The notes under the pieces were generated by a model. It did not search any database. It had not been told where the DNA came from and worked only from the letters and a program-made list of their open reading frames with translations. A stretch of DNA of 59,815 nucleotides from Ruminococcus sp. (GTDB lineage: Bacteria > Bacillota > Clostridia > Oscillospirales > Ruminococcaceae), in assembly GCA_017470905.1 (NCBI GenBank), contig JAFUXL010000026.1, positions 1 through 59,815 on the forward strand. The letters are read 5' to 3'. Below are positions 8,057 through 17,062 of this stretch, piece by piece. Numbering within the stretch: position 1 is the first letter of the stretch; each line of letters begins with the position of its first letter. The translations under genes and the position numbers were made by a program.

Positions 8057-8641
8057 TTATTTGTCAGAATCAATGAGATGCCAGTAGCCCTTGAGATATA
8101 CTGCGCCCGAAACTATAGTAAGTAATGTAGATACCCATATCAGCACGGGGATAACTATGTCATCGACTGCATTTACAAGACCGTCAGGCAGCGAAAAGCC
8201 GAAATCATAGCATACACCAAGCCAGAAAAGCGCAAAAATTATCGCTGTCATGGTAAAGGCGGTTTTGAGCTTTCCCCATATTCCTGCGGCGACTACAATT
8301 CCGCTGTCAGCCGCAAGCAGTCTCAGTCCCGATACCATAAATTCCCTTGCGCTGATTATAATAAGCGGTACTGCGCCGACGTGTATCTCGGATATATCCA
8401 CAAATACAGCAAGCGCAGAAATTACGAGAACTTTATCCGCAAGGGGGTCGAGAAATTTTCCGAAATTGGTTATAAGATTCCTCTTTCTTGCGATACTTCC
8501 GTCAAGTGCGTCCGTTATCGCCGCCGCAGAAAAAATCAAAAGTGCTATGCAGTAATGAAAAGGGATTTTCCAATATATGAATACAAGAAAGAAGGGTATG
8601 AGAAATACTCTTAAAAGCGTAAGCTTATTCGGCAGATTCAT
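8057..8641 (-). CDS. pgsA: CDP-diacylglycerol--glycerol-3-phosphate 3-phosphatidyltransferase
   Basis: Makes phosphatidylglycerol phosphate from CDP-diacylglycerol and glycerol-3-phosphate in the membrane. 194 aa with the CDP-alcohol phosphatidyltransferase signature D-G-x2-A-R-x8-G-x3-D-x3-D (DALDGSIARKRNLITNFGKFLDPLADK region) and several hydrophobic segments. The start overlaps the end of rimO by 17 nt, so the two are translationally linked. Last gene of a long minus-strand unit. Confidence 0.95.
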   Translation of the reverse strand: MNLPNKLTLLRVFLIPFFLVFIYWKIPFHYCIALLIFSAAAITDALDGSIARKRNLITNFGKFLDPLADKVLVISALAVFVDISEIHVGAVPLIIISAREFMVSGLRLLAADSGIVVAAGIWGKLKTAFTMTAIIFALFWLGVCYDFGFSLPDGLVNAVDDIVIPVLIWVSTLLTIVSGAVYLKGYWHLIDSDK

Positions 8642-9968
8642 CTGCTATCACCTCTCCTATCAAATCATAATCAAGCGTATCCGTAATTCTTATTTTTACA
8701 TAATCCCCTGTTTTAAGCGGCTTTTCCGATGTAAAAAATACCTTTCCGTCTATGTCGGGGGCATCGTTGGGGGTTCTTCCGAAATAGCACTCTCCGAAAC
8801 GGTCAAAGCCCTCGACTACCGCCTCAAATTCCGCATCTATGAGCTTTTCGTTGTTTTCGCTGCTGATAAGCAGCTGCTGCTCCATTATTATATCCGCACG
8901 GTGGTTCGCCGTTTCCTCGTCAATCTGGTCAGGAAAATCATATGCCCTCGTACCCTCCTCACGGGAATAGGCAAAGCAGCCGAGACGGTCAAATCTCAAT
9001 CTCTTTATAAATTCGGCGAGGGAATTAAACTGCTCCTGTGTTTCGCCGGGAAATCCCGTTATAAGTGTTGTACGCAGAATAACACCGGGAATTTTTTCCC
9101 TTATGTGCCTGAACAGATTTTCAAGCTTTTCCTCATCGCCCCAGCGGTTCATACGGCTCAATATTTCGCCGCTGCTGTGCTGTATGGGAATTTCGAGGTA
9201 TTTTACAAGCTTTTCCTCCGCTGCAATGGTTTCGAGGAGTTCGTCTGTTATTCTTTCGGGATAGCAGTAGAGCGTTCTTATCCATTTAAGCTTATCTATT
9301 TTACAAAGCTCACGCAGAAGCTTGGGGAGTTCGGATTTTCCGTACAAATCCTCTCCGTAGCGTGATGTATCCTGAGCGATTACGACAATTTCGGTAACTC
9401 CGTTGTCCGCAAGCCACTTAGCCTCTTCGACAACCTTTTCAATGGGTGTACTCCTGAATTTTCCCCTTATCTGCGGTATAGCGCAGTAGGTACAGCAGTT
9501 TGAACAGCCCTCGGCTGCTTTAAGGTAAGAGAAAAACGGGAGAGTTGAAATTATTCTTCCGCCCGTCATCTCCGCACTGAGTTTCGGGGCAAAGTTCACA
9601 TATCTCTCGTCCGCCATTACATGACCGATAACATCGACAATATCCCTGTTGTTTCCTATTCCCATTACCGCATCGGCTTCGGGGAAGAGTTCCGCTGTTT
9701 CCTCCTTATAGCGTTCGGAAAGGCAGCCGGTGATAACTATTTTCTTGATAGTTCCCTCCGCCTTTAATCTTCCGAGTTCGAGGACGGTTTCTATTGCCTC
9801 CTCCTTGGCGGATTTTATAAAACCGCAGGTATTCACCACCGCAACGTCTGCAAGTCCGGGTTCGGTAACAAGCTCATAACCGTTTTGTCTCAGTTTATAC
9901 AACATTCTTTCCGAGTCAACAAGATTTTTTGAACAGCCAAGCGATACCATTCCAACTTTTATCGCCAT
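8625..9968 (-). CDS. rimO: Ribosomal protein S12 methylthiotransferase RimO
   Basis: Radical-SAM enzyme that adds a methylthio group to the conserved aspartate of ribosomal protein S12. 447 aa. Order: UPF0004 domain with MVSLGCSKNLVDSE and NTCGFI (first cluster cysteines), the radical-SAM motif CSNCCTYC, and a C-terminal TRAM-like domain around EAVVEGFDRFGECYFGRTPNDAPDIDG. The ORGANISM-typical start is the ATG at 9968, where MAIKVGMVSLG begins, with GGAGGA 9 nt upstream; an earlier in-frame codon at 9995 lies inside recX and is not needed. RimO rather than MiaB is supported by VSLGCSKNLVDSE and the short TRAM region. Confidence 0.95.
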   Translation of the reverse strand: MAIKVGMVSLGCSKNLVDSERMLYKLRQNGYELVTEPGLADVAVVNTCGFIKSAKEEAIETVLELGRLKAEGTIKKIVITGCLSERYKEETAELFPEADAVMGIGNNRDIVDVIGHVMADERYVNFAPKLSAEMTGGRIISTLPFFSYLKAAEGCSNCCTYCAIPQIRGKFRSTPIEKVVEEAKWLADNGVTEIVVIAQDTSRYGEDLYGKSELPKLLRELCKIDKLKWIRTLYCYPERITDELLETIAAEEKLVKYLEIPIQHSSGEILSRMNRWGDEEKLENLFRHIREKIPGVILRTTLITGFPGETQEQFNSLAEFIKRLRFDRLGCFAYSREEGTRAYDFPDQIDEETANHRADIIMEQQLLISSENNEKLIDAEFEAVVEGFDRFGECYFGRTPNDAPDIDGKVFFTSEKPLKTGDYVKIRITDTLDYDLIGEVIADESAE

Positions 9969-9972
9969 TTTT

Positions 9973-10617
9973 CTAATCCTCCGATAAATCTGCATTTTTA
10001 AAGTATTCTCTTATCGCACGGTTTATATCGTCAAAATTATAGCCGTACCTGAAAAGAATACCCTTAACTTTTTCAATTTCTTTTCTGTCTTTTTTATCTT
10101 CGAGTTGTCTGCAATACTTGCTCTCTATAAGATATACAAGATTTTCGTAAAATAATCCGTCATAATGCGAAAGGGCTTCGTCTGCGGTATCCTCGTCAAT
10201 GCCCTTCAGGACAATTTCTCTTTTCGCACGTTTAAAGCCGTATTTTTTCGACTCCACATAACGTCCTGCAAGCTTTTCGGCATAACGTTTGTCGTTAATT
10301 ATATCAGCCCTCGCAAGCTTTCTGACAACATCGAGACAGAGCTTTTCGCTCTTGTATGTTTTCATCAGCTTTTCGTATATCTCCTCCGCCGAATAGTCAC
10401 GGTAATCGAGACAGTAAAGGGAATATTGATATGCCCTGCGGAAATTCGATGCATATATTATTTTACGCAGAGTTTCACGGTCGAGTTCCATTCCCCTTGC
10501 TATCCCGAAATCCGTTATTGTATCGATATGAAGATATATTTTTCTCTGATTGTCTATTTCAATTTCATAGGTAGTGCCTTTGTATTTTTTTAAACCGGTT
10601 ACTTCCATTACTTTCAA
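9973..10617 (-). CDS. recX: Recombination regulator RecX
   Basis: Binds RecA filaments and modulates their activity. 214 aa, in the longer range for the family. The three-helix repeat motifs are visible: LYCLDYRDYSAEEIYEKLMKTY, VVRKLARADIINDKRYAEKLAGRYVESKKYGFKRAKREIVLKGI, and KVKGILFRYGYNFDDINRAIREY. It starts on the base after the recA stop, and the recA-recX order is the classical operon. Four bases separate its stop from the rimO start. Confidence 0.92.
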   Translation of the reverse strand: MKVMEVTGLKKYKGTTYEIEIDNQRKIYLHIDTITDFGIARGMELDRETLRKIIYASNFRRAYQYSLYCLDYRDYSAEEIYEKLMKTYKSEKLCLDVVRKLARADIINDKRYAEKLAGRYVESKKYGFKRAKREIVLKGIDEDTADEALSHYDGLFYENLVYLIESKYCRQLEDKKDRKEIEKVKGILFRYGYNFDDINRAIREYFKNADLSED

Positions 10618-11823
10618 TTATTCTTCGGCAGGAGTAAATTCCTCAAAATCCTCATCTTCCGCACTTACCGTAATATCATCTTCGGCGATTTCGTAATCAT
10701 CAAGATTAATATCCTCAACTGCATCTTCGGCAGCCTGTGCAGCCTTGCCCTTTGCCTTTTTATCCTTTTTCTTTGTATTGCTTGCGACCACTTCGTCCTT
10801 GCGTGCAAGAATTTTCTCTTCAATTTCCTGCATGAGTGCGGGGTCATTTTTGAGGAGTTCCTTTACATTATCCCTGCCCTGACCGAGCTTCTTGTCGTTA
10901 TAGCTGAACCATGAGCCGCCCTTCTTGATAATTTCAAGCTCTGTTGCAATGTCGAGAATTTCTCCCGTGCGTGAGATACCCGTGCCGTACATCATATCGA
11001 AATGAGCCTCCTTGAACGGGGGAGCGACTTTATTTTTGACCACCTTGCATTTGGTTTCCGCACCGATTATCATAGTGCCGTCCTTGATTACTTCGCCCTT
11101 GCGGACTTCTATGCGGACTGACGAATAGAATTTCAATGCTCTGCCGCCGGGGGTAGTTTCGGGGTTGCCGTACATTACACCAATCTTTTCACGCACCTGA
11201 TTTATGAATATCGCAACGCAGTTTGATTTTGAAATTGCCGCTGTGAGCTTTCTCATAGCCTGCGACATGAGCCTTGCAAGCTGTCCGACATGGAGGTCGC
11301 CCATTTCGCCGTCGATTTCCGCACGGGTAGTCATGGCGGCTATCGAGTCGAGGACGATGACATCTATCGCTCCCGAACGTATGAGGGCTTCTGCGATTTC
11401 GAGAGCCTGTTCGCCGCTGTCGGGCTGTGAAACAAGCAAGTCGTCAATATTCACACCGAGAGCCTGTGCATAAACGGGGTCGAGGGCGTGTTCAACGTCT
11501 ATGAATGCGGCTTCACCGCCCATTTTCTGTGCCTGTGCGATTACCGAAAGCGCAACGGTGGTCTTGCCTGAGCTTTCCGGACCGTAAATTTCGATTATAC
11601 GTCCTCTGGGTACACCGCCTATTCCGAGTGCCATATCGAGTGTCATTGAACCTGTGGGGATAGCATCAACCTTGAGGGTCTGTGTCTGACCGAGGCGCAT
11701 TACCGCACCTGCTCCGTATTTTTTTTCTATCTGTTTGAGCGCACCTTCAAGTGCGGCTCTTTTGTCCTCTTTTGTAGTAACTCTAACAACGGGAGCTTTT
11801 TTTACAAGTTCTTTCTTTGCCAT
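10618..11823 (-). CDS. recA: Recombinase RecA
   Basis: DNA strand-exchange ATPase and SOS co-protease. 401 aa. Walker A is GPESSGKTT, Walker B is VIVLDS, and the L2 region [28 protein letters not shown] is intact. The C-terminus is longer than the roughly 350-aa standard: after residue 340 comes a Lys/Ala-rich linker ([17 protein letters not shown]) and a very acidic tail ending [13 protein letters not shown]. Acidic tails in RecA restrain DNA binding, so this one may be under stronger self-inhibition. It follows prmC with a 15-nt gap containing a GGAGG site. I did not see a clear LexA box next to it, and it may rely on the distal operon promoter. Confidence 0.98.
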   Translation of the reverse strand: MAKKELVKKAPVVRVTTKEDKRAALEGALKQIEKKYGAGAVMRLGQTQTLKVDAIPTGSMTLDMALGIGGVPRGRIIEIYGPESSGKTTVALSVIAQAQKMGGEAAFIDVEHALDPVYAQALGVNIDDLLVSQPDSGEQALEIAEALIRSGAIDVIVLDSIAAMTTRAEIDGEMGDLHVGQLARLMSQAMRKLTAAISKSNCVAIFINQVREKIGVMYGNPETTPGGRALKFYSSVRIEVRKGEVIKDGTMIIGAETKCKVVKNKVAPPFKEAHFDMMYGTGISRTGEILDIATELEIIKKGGSWFSYNDKKLGQGRDNVKELLKNDPALMQEIEEKILARKDEVVASNTKKKDKKAKGKAAQAAEDAVEDINLDDYEIAEDDITVSAEDEDFEEFTPAEE

Positions 11824-11838
11824 TTTTTAATCCTCCAT

Positions 11839-12690
11839 TTAAATATGTTTTTGCGCAGTAACTGTGCGGATAATTCCTGCAAGGTCACGGCTCATACTTA
11901 TATTATCAAATCTATTTTTTATCAGTATATTTTTTACGTCCTCGTGCTGGTCATAGCCAAATTCATAACAAAGCCAGCCGCCGTTTTTCAGATATTTCTT
12001 CCATTTTTCGGTTATTACCCTGTAAAAGTCAAGACCGTCCGCACCCCCGAACAATGCAAGCTCAGGCTCAAATGTAACTTCTCTTTGCAGTGTGTCCATA
12101 TCCTCCTGCGTGAGATAGGGCGGATTGCAGACTATTATGTCGGGAGCTTTAAAATTCCCGATATTTTCGGGGGTTCTCACGTCCGAATTGATTATATTTA
12201 TATCTGCGTTATTAATAGCGGCATTTTCCTTTATTATCCCGACAGCCTTTTCCGAAATTTCAACGGCATAAACCTCCGCCGAGGGTATTTCTTTTTTGAG
12301 CGTTACGGCTATACAGCCGCTTCCGCTGCAAAGGTCGTATATTACAGGGGAATTTATCCTGTCCCTGCGGCATATTGACAAAACATTCTCAACAAGTACC
12401 TCCGTATCGGGACGGGGTATAAGCACATCGGGGGATATTCTGAAATCATAGCCGTAAAATTCCCATTTGCCAAGGATATATTGCAGCGGATAGCCCTCAC
12501 TGCGCTTTTTTACATACTCTCTTATTATATTTTCATCTCTGTCCGATACTGCCTCCATAGGCTGAAAAAGCGGATTTTTGTCATGGATTATATCCTGAAA
12601 TATGCACAGCGTATCAAATTCCGCATCAGGATTTCCGTGATTTTTAAGAATATCCGTGCATTCATTATACAGCTCTCTGCGGCTTACCAC
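11839..12690 (-). CDS. prmC: Peptide chain release factor N5-glutamine methyltransferase
   Basis: Methylates the GGQ glutamine of release factors RF1/RF2 using SAM. 283 aa. The Rossmann motif is DLCSGSGCIAVTLKK, and the catalytic NPPY motif is CNPPYLTQEDM, preceded by the N-terminal helical domain with YILGKWEFYG and VLIPRPDTE. The start codon is GTG at 12690, with AAGGAGGAGG just upstream, overlapping the preceding gene by 7 nt. Pairing with a YqhQ-like gene is common in Clostridia. Confidence 0.95.
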   Translation of the reverse strand: MVSRRELYNECTDILKNHGNPDAEFDTLCIFQDIIHDKNPLFQPMEAVSDRDENIIREYVKKRSEGYPLQYILGKWEFYGYDFRISPDVLIPRPDTEVLVENVLSICRRDRINSPVIYDLCSGSGCIAVTLKKEIPSAEVYAVEISEKAVGIIKENAAINNADINIINSDVRTPENIGNFKAPDIIVCNPPYLTQEDMDTLQREVTFEPELALFGGADGLDFYRVITEKWKKYLKNGGWLCYEFGYDQHEDVKNILIKNRFDNISMSRDLAGIIRTVTAQKHI

Positions 12691-13610
12691 CTGTCCTCCT
12701 CCTTATCCTTCGGGATACAGGGCTTCATTGCGGCTATTGCAATTTCAATCATGCTGTCATCCGGTTCTTTTGTAGTAATCCTCTGCATGGCAAGTCCGGG
12801 GGCGGACAATATTCTTGTGAACCAGTTGTCATTATTTCCGGCAAGCCTTATACACTCATAGGATATTCCGACAACAAAGGGCAGCAACACAAGCGATGCA
12901 AGCACCCTCTGCCATGTCACCGTAAACGGCACAAAGCACATGACCAGTATGCCTACTATCAATACTATGAATATAAAGCTTGTTCCGCATCTTTTGTGAA
13001 ATCTTATCTGTTTTCTGACATTTTCGACAGTAAGGGGGAGTTCAGCCTCGTGGCAGGCTATAGTCTTATGCTCCGCACCGTGATACATATACTGTCTTTT
13101 TATGTCTTTTGTAAGGCTTATGCCGTACATATAGGCTACGAAAATTATTATCTTTACTATGCCCTCCAGCACCGAACGGATTATCATTTTTTCCTTTATA
13201 CCCGGAATAAGTCCGACAAGGTATTTCGGCAGGAACATAAACAGTCCGAGAGCAAGGACTACTCCTATAACCGAGCCTATGAGCATAACTGCGTCAAAAA
13301 ACGAGTCTCCGCCGGCCTCCTCTCTTTCCTCTTCGGTTATCTGCTTATCGGCGGATTTCATCATATACTTATATCCCTTTACAAGAGACACCACAAAATT
13401 GCAGCAGCCTCTTACAAGGGGAGTTTTCTTGTACCACGGGGCATTTTTTCCGTTATGCTCCTCCCATGTTTCAACATCAATGCTCCCATCGGGCATACGG
13501 CAGGCCATAGCACCCGTATTGGGGCCGAGCATCATTATCCCCTCTATGAGAGCCTGACCGCCTATTTTTGACTTGAATTTTTCGGCACTTTCATTCCTGT
13601 TGCTGCTCAT
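12684..13610 (-). CDS. DUF1385 membrane protein, YqhQ-like
   Basis: 308 aa. The N-terminus IGGQALIEGIMMLGPN is the hallmark of DUF1385 proteins. Hydrophobic stretches follow (GVVLALGLFMFLPKYLVGLI, IVKIIIFVAYMYGISL, FIFIVLIVGILVMCFVPF, VLASLVLLPFVVGISYE), with the conserved YHGAEHKTIACHE region between them holding histidines and a cysteine that could bind metal. The biochemical function is not established. It sits directly upstream of prmC with overlapping ends. Confidence 0.85.
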   Translation of the reverse strand: MSSNRNESAEKFKSKIGGQALIEGIMMLGPNTGAMACRMPDGSIDVETWEEHNGKNAPWYKKTPLVRGCCNFVVSLVKGYKYMMKSADKQITEEEREEAGGDSFFDAVMLIGSVIGVVLALGLFMFLPKYLVGLIPGIKEKMIIRSVLEGIVKIIIFVAYMYGISLTKDIKRQYMYHGAEHKTIACHEAELPLTVENVRKQIRFHKRCGTSFIFIVLIVGILVMCFVPFTVTWQRVLASLVLLPFVVGISYECIRLAGNNDNWFTRILSAPGLAMQRITTKEPDDSMIEIAIAAMKPCIPKDKEEDRW

Positions 13611-13623
13611 TACATCCCTCTTT

Positions 13624-15030
13624 TCAAATATTATCCTTTGCCGGGAGCGATATGGTCACGGTGGTTCCAAGACCCTCGCCCTGACTTGTTATGTCAAGCG
13701 TTCCGCCGTGGAGCGTTATTATTTCGTCCGCCACAGCAAGTCCTATTCCCGAACCTCGTCTTGTATGGTTCGCCTTATAGAATTTTGTCTTTACTTTTGA
13801 AAGGTCTGATTTTTTAATTCCGACACCTGTATCCGTAACGGATACCACCACATTTCCATCACGCTCAAAGGCTTTTATAGTGACGGTATCGCCAGCCGAG
13901 GAATATTTCACGGCATTGTCTATTACATTGATGAACACCTGTCTTATCCGGTTTTTATCCCCGTAGACAAAGGGGAGCATTTCGGGTTCTTCATATATTA
14001 TGCGTTTGGTTTCCTTTCTTGCCTTTTCGCTGTAAATAAGCACTGCGTCTCCGAGTTCGGCAAGTATATCCATATTTGCGCTCTGGAGCGTAAAATGACC
14101 GTTCTGCATACGTGAAAAGTCGAGCAGCTCCTCCACCATCTGCGAAAGTCTCTCCGTCTCGTTGACGATAACCCCTACACCCTTTCTCATGGTTTCGGGA
14201 CTGCCTCCGCCGTCTATCATGAGAGTTTCCGCCCAGCCCTTTATTGCGGTAAGGGGGGTTCTCAATTCATGCGATACAGATGATATAAATTCATTCTTCA
14301 TAGCTTCCGCCGTGGACAATTCATCAGCCATATGGTTTATAGCCATACACAATTCGCCTATTTCGTCATCGCTGTTGTTTTCTATTCTTACGGAAAAATC
14401 TCCCATGGCAAATTTTCTTGCTATGGTGCTTATCTGACGTATGGGCTTTACGATAGAGCCTGCGAAATAAAGACCTGTTATTATAATTATAAGTATGATA
14501 GCCGTGCAGACCACGGTTATCATGAGAATATAGCCCTGTATCGTATTGTCTATCTCCGTAAGGCTTGTCACCATGCGGACTGCGCTGTATTCGCTGTTGA
14601 ACGAGGATATAGGAACGGACACGGCAAGGATTTTCTCTCCGCTTGTAAGAGTACCCGTATATGAACCCTCGCCCTCCTCCATAGCCTCCTCATAGTCGGG
14701 CATGGGGGCATCGTCATCGGGAGAAAATCCCGACGAGGTGAGAACAACTCTGCCCTTTGAATTTATCGCCATGAGTTCAATTTTGTCCTTCTCGTTGAAG
14801 GTTTCGAGCATATTGCGCATTTCTGCGGAAAAGCTTGCGGAGCTGTCCTGCGAATGTATGCTCAGTACGCTTGTTACGGCATTTATTTTCGAGATTATAT
14901 ACTGCTTTGCGGAGCTGTAGAAATAACTCTGAACTGCGTATATTACCACCATTTCTATCACGAGGAGCGCAAGGATTATAACACCGAGATTATTGACTAT
15001 CCAGCGTTTGGTTATACTCTTTTTAGCCAT
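13624..15030 (-). CDS. Sensor histidine kinase with HAMP domain
   Basis: 468 aa membrane kinase of the OmpR/PhoR class. Transmembrane helices are at about 15-35 and 167-193 and flank a roughly 130-residue outside sensor domain. HAMP follows at about 194-245, the phospho-acceptor His254 lies in SHELRTPL, then comes the ATPase domain with N box VFINVIDNAVKY, G1 VTDTGVGI and G2 GSGIGLAVA. Its start overlaps the response regulator stop by one base (TAATG), indicating coupled translation. The ligand is unknown. The neighbouring lipoprotein could be a partner or target. Confidence 0.93.
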   Translation of the reverse strand: MAKKSITKRWIVNNLGVIILALLVIEMVVIYAVQSYFYSSAKQYIISKINAVTSVLSIHSQDSSASFSAEMRNMLETFNEKDKIELMAINSKGRVVLTSSGFSPDDDAPMPDYEEAMEEGEGSYTGTLTSGEKILAVSVPISSFNSEYSAVRMVTSLTEIDNTIQGYILMITVVCTAIILIIIITGLYFAGSIVKPIRQISTIARKFAMGDFSVRIENNSDDEIGELCMAINHMADELSTAEAMKNEFISSVSHELRTPLTAIKGWAETLMIDGGGSPETMRKGVGVIVNETERLSQMVEELLDFSRMQNGHFTLQSANMDILAELGDAVLIYSEKARKETKRIIYEEPEMLPFVYGDKNRIRQVFINVIDNAVKYSSAGDTVTIKAFERDGNVVVSVTDTGVGIKKSDLSKVKTKFYKANHTRRGSGIGLAVADEIITLHGGTLDITSQGEGLGTTVTISLPAKDNI

Positions 15031-15731
15031 TACTGAACGTCATTCCACTTATAGCCGTAGCCCCATATGGTTATGATGTATTTCGGGCTGGACGGCTCTT
15101 CCTCTATTTTCATTCTTATTCTCCTGATATTTACATCGACAATCTTGTCATCGCCGTAGTAGCTTTCGCCCCATATATGATTTAGTATGCTTGCACGGTC
15201 GAGGGCGGTGTTCTTGTTGTTCATGAAAAATTCAAGTATCTGGTATTCAACCTGCGTAAGCTCAATTGGTACTCCTTTTTTGGTGACGGTACGGCTTTTC
15301 AGGTTGAGAACAAAAGGTCCGCTTTCGATTACCGACTGTTTTTCGTTCTTTATAAAGCTCATGCAAACACGTCTGTATATTGCATCGACACGGGCGGTAA
15401 GCTCTGACGGAGAGAAAGGCTTTGTTATATAGTCGTCCGCACCTATCATAAGACCGCTTACCTTATCCATTTCCTGCGTCTTTGCCGTGAGCATGATAAT
15501 TCCTATAGTAGAGCTTTTCTCACGTATTTTCTTGCAGACGGTAAAGCCGTCTATACCGGGCATCATTATATCGAGGAGTACAACGTCAAAATTTCCTCTT
15601 TCGGATTCAAATGTCTTAAGCGCAGCCTCTCCGCAGTTTACGTCAACGACATCATAGCCTGCACGTTTAAGGTTTATCACCACAAATTCACGTATAGTGT
15701 CCTCGTCCTCGCATATCAATATGCGCTTCAT
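15030..15731 (-). CDS. OmpR/PhoB-family response regulator
   Basis: 233 aa. Receiver domain with acidic pair ED at 8-11, phospho-acceptor Asp54 in VVLLDIMMPGIDGF, the TAK switch region and KPFSPSEL. The C-terminal winged helix spans about residues 130-230 and ends NIRRIRMKIEEEPSSPKYIITIWGYGYKW, typical of the family. AAGGAG lies 7 nt before ATG. Cognate of the downstream kinase. Confidence 0.95.
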   Translation of the reverse strand: MKRILICEDEDTIREFVVINLKRAGYDVVDVNCGEAALKTFESERGNFDVVLLDIMMPGIDGFTVCKKIREKSSTIGIIMLTAKTQEMDKVSGLMIGADDYITKPFSPSELTARVDAIYRRVCMSFIKNEKQSVIESGPFVLNLKSRTVTKKGVPIELTQVEYQILEFFMNNKNTALDRASILNHIWGESYYGDDKIVDVNIRRIRMKIEEEPSSPKYIITIWGYGYKWNDVQ

Positions 15732-15742
15732 AAAATCACTCC

Positions 15743-17053
15743 TTATTTGTATTTAAAGCCTATCGCAGCATCGCCCGGAGTTATCGAAAGGCCGTCCGGA
15801 TTTTCTGCGGAGGGCGGTATATAGGCAAGGTACGAAAAATCTCCCTTTGTATGGAGGAGCATATATCCCGTTGATATTCTGTCCTCTGCGGAGGCAGAAT
15901 CCTCCGCAACAAATATTCTCATAAGCTCCCTGCCGGCCTGATTTTCCTCGTTAAGAGCGCAGAATACAAGTTCATCATTTATTGCGTCACGTCTGACCGT
16001 AACTTTATTATGCCACTTTTCGGGAAAAACAAATATATAGCCGTTCTGTATGCTGTAATAGGAGGTATATTTTCTTTCCTTTTTCTCATTTGCGTTTATG
16101 AAAACCCAGTTTGTAAGCTTTAGCTGTTCGCTCTCGGAAACTTCCTCATATCCGGGGGCGATAGTCTGCACGGGTATTTCAAGCGAACCGTCGCCGTCTA
16201 TGTCGAATGAATTACAGCCTGCAGGACGGAGCGTTTCAAGAGATTCCTCAGGGTCTTTGAAAATTTTTTTCATTCCCAAGCCGTCCATATAGACTATATC
16301 AGTTTGCAGCATTCCCGCACCCGATGCGGCATCTATATAAAGCCCCGTATTGCCGTTGATACTTCCGTAGTTCAGACTGTCGAACTCCGTAAAGCTGCCG
16401 CTAAGCTCCACGCTGTATTTATGATACTTGCCCTCGCTGTCAAGCTTATATGCCTCCGCAGCGGCAGGACTTCCCGATGCCGCACCTGCAAGTACAAGAA
16501 ATTCGTTTGTCTCGTCCTTGTCGAGGTCTGTGACATCTATGAAAGAATAAGGCTCGTTGAATGTCCTTTCTATTATGCCATTGTTATAGTTATATATCGA
16601 GACATTCTTTTCGGAACGGTTTATGAGACTGCTGCCGATTATAAGATTTATTCTTTCGTTTTCGCCGAGACGGGATATTATTACCTTTTCGATTTCCGTT
16701 CCGTCTGCGGAGGTATCGCACACGGAACGCCATTTATCCCCCTCCTTGTCGAGGATATTTATTCTGAGGGTATTTTCCTCAACGGCAAGGCTTGTCTTTT
16801 CGTAGAATACTACAGCCTCGTTGCCGCCGTCACCGTCAATATCCTCAACTATGAAAGCCGAGAGATATTTGCCCGATTTCGGATATTTAAGGCTTATCGA
16901 AGTGCCTGCCGCATCGGTGAGCGCATTGTATATCTGTTCCTGCTCAACGCTTAGCTTAGGGGGAGACATAAGGGTATCTATGCTTGCGCTGAACGAACAG
17001 CCCGTAAGAATAAACAGCGATAAAACCGCAGGCAATATTTTAAAAGCTTTCAT
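15743..17053 (-). CDS. Predicted lipoprotein with Asp-rich DxDGDG calcium-like repeats
   Basis: 436 aa, exported. The signal peptide MKAFKILPAVLSLFILTGC has a clean lipobox (LTGC). Three DxDxDxxxE loops occur (DIDGDGGNEA, DLDKDETNEF, DIDGDGSLEI) at spaced positions in beta-rich repeats, as in FG-GAP/VCBS propeller proteins that bind calcium. I do not know the function. It lies between citrate synthase and the two-component pair, so it may belong to their signalling unit. I chose the ATG at 17053; a TTG at 17062 is also possible, and neither has a strong ribosome binding site. Translation may depend on coupling with the citrate synthase stop 9 nt upstream. Confidence 0.7.
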   Translation of the reverse strand: MKAFKILPAVLSLFILTGCSFSASIDTLMSPPKLSVEQEQIYNALTDAAGTSISLKYPKSGKYLSAFIVEDIDGDGGNEAVVFYEKTSLAVEENTLRINILDKEGDKWRSVCDTSADGTEIEKVIISRLGENERINLIIGSSLINRSEKNVSIYNYNNGIIERTFNEPYSFIDVTDLDKDETNEFLVLAGAASGSPAAAEAYKLDSEGKYHKYSVELSGSFTEFDSLNYGSINGNTGLYIDAASGAGMLQTDIVYMDGLGMKKIFKDPEESLETLRPAGCNSFDIDGDGSLEIPVQTIAPGYEEVSESEQLKLTNWVFINANEKKERKYTSYYSIQNGYIFVFPEKWHNKVTVRRDAINDELVFCALNEENQAGRELMRIFVAEDSASAEDRISTGYMLLHTKGDFSYLAYIPPSAENPDGLSITPGDAAIGFKYK

Positions 17054-17062
17054 TAAAAACAA

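Noticed and set aside
8577-9365. 262-aa plus-strand open frame opposite rimO
   Set aside because: It lies antisense to a well-conserved gene, has no ribosome binding site, and its residues show no family pattern; it is a mirror of rimO codon bias.
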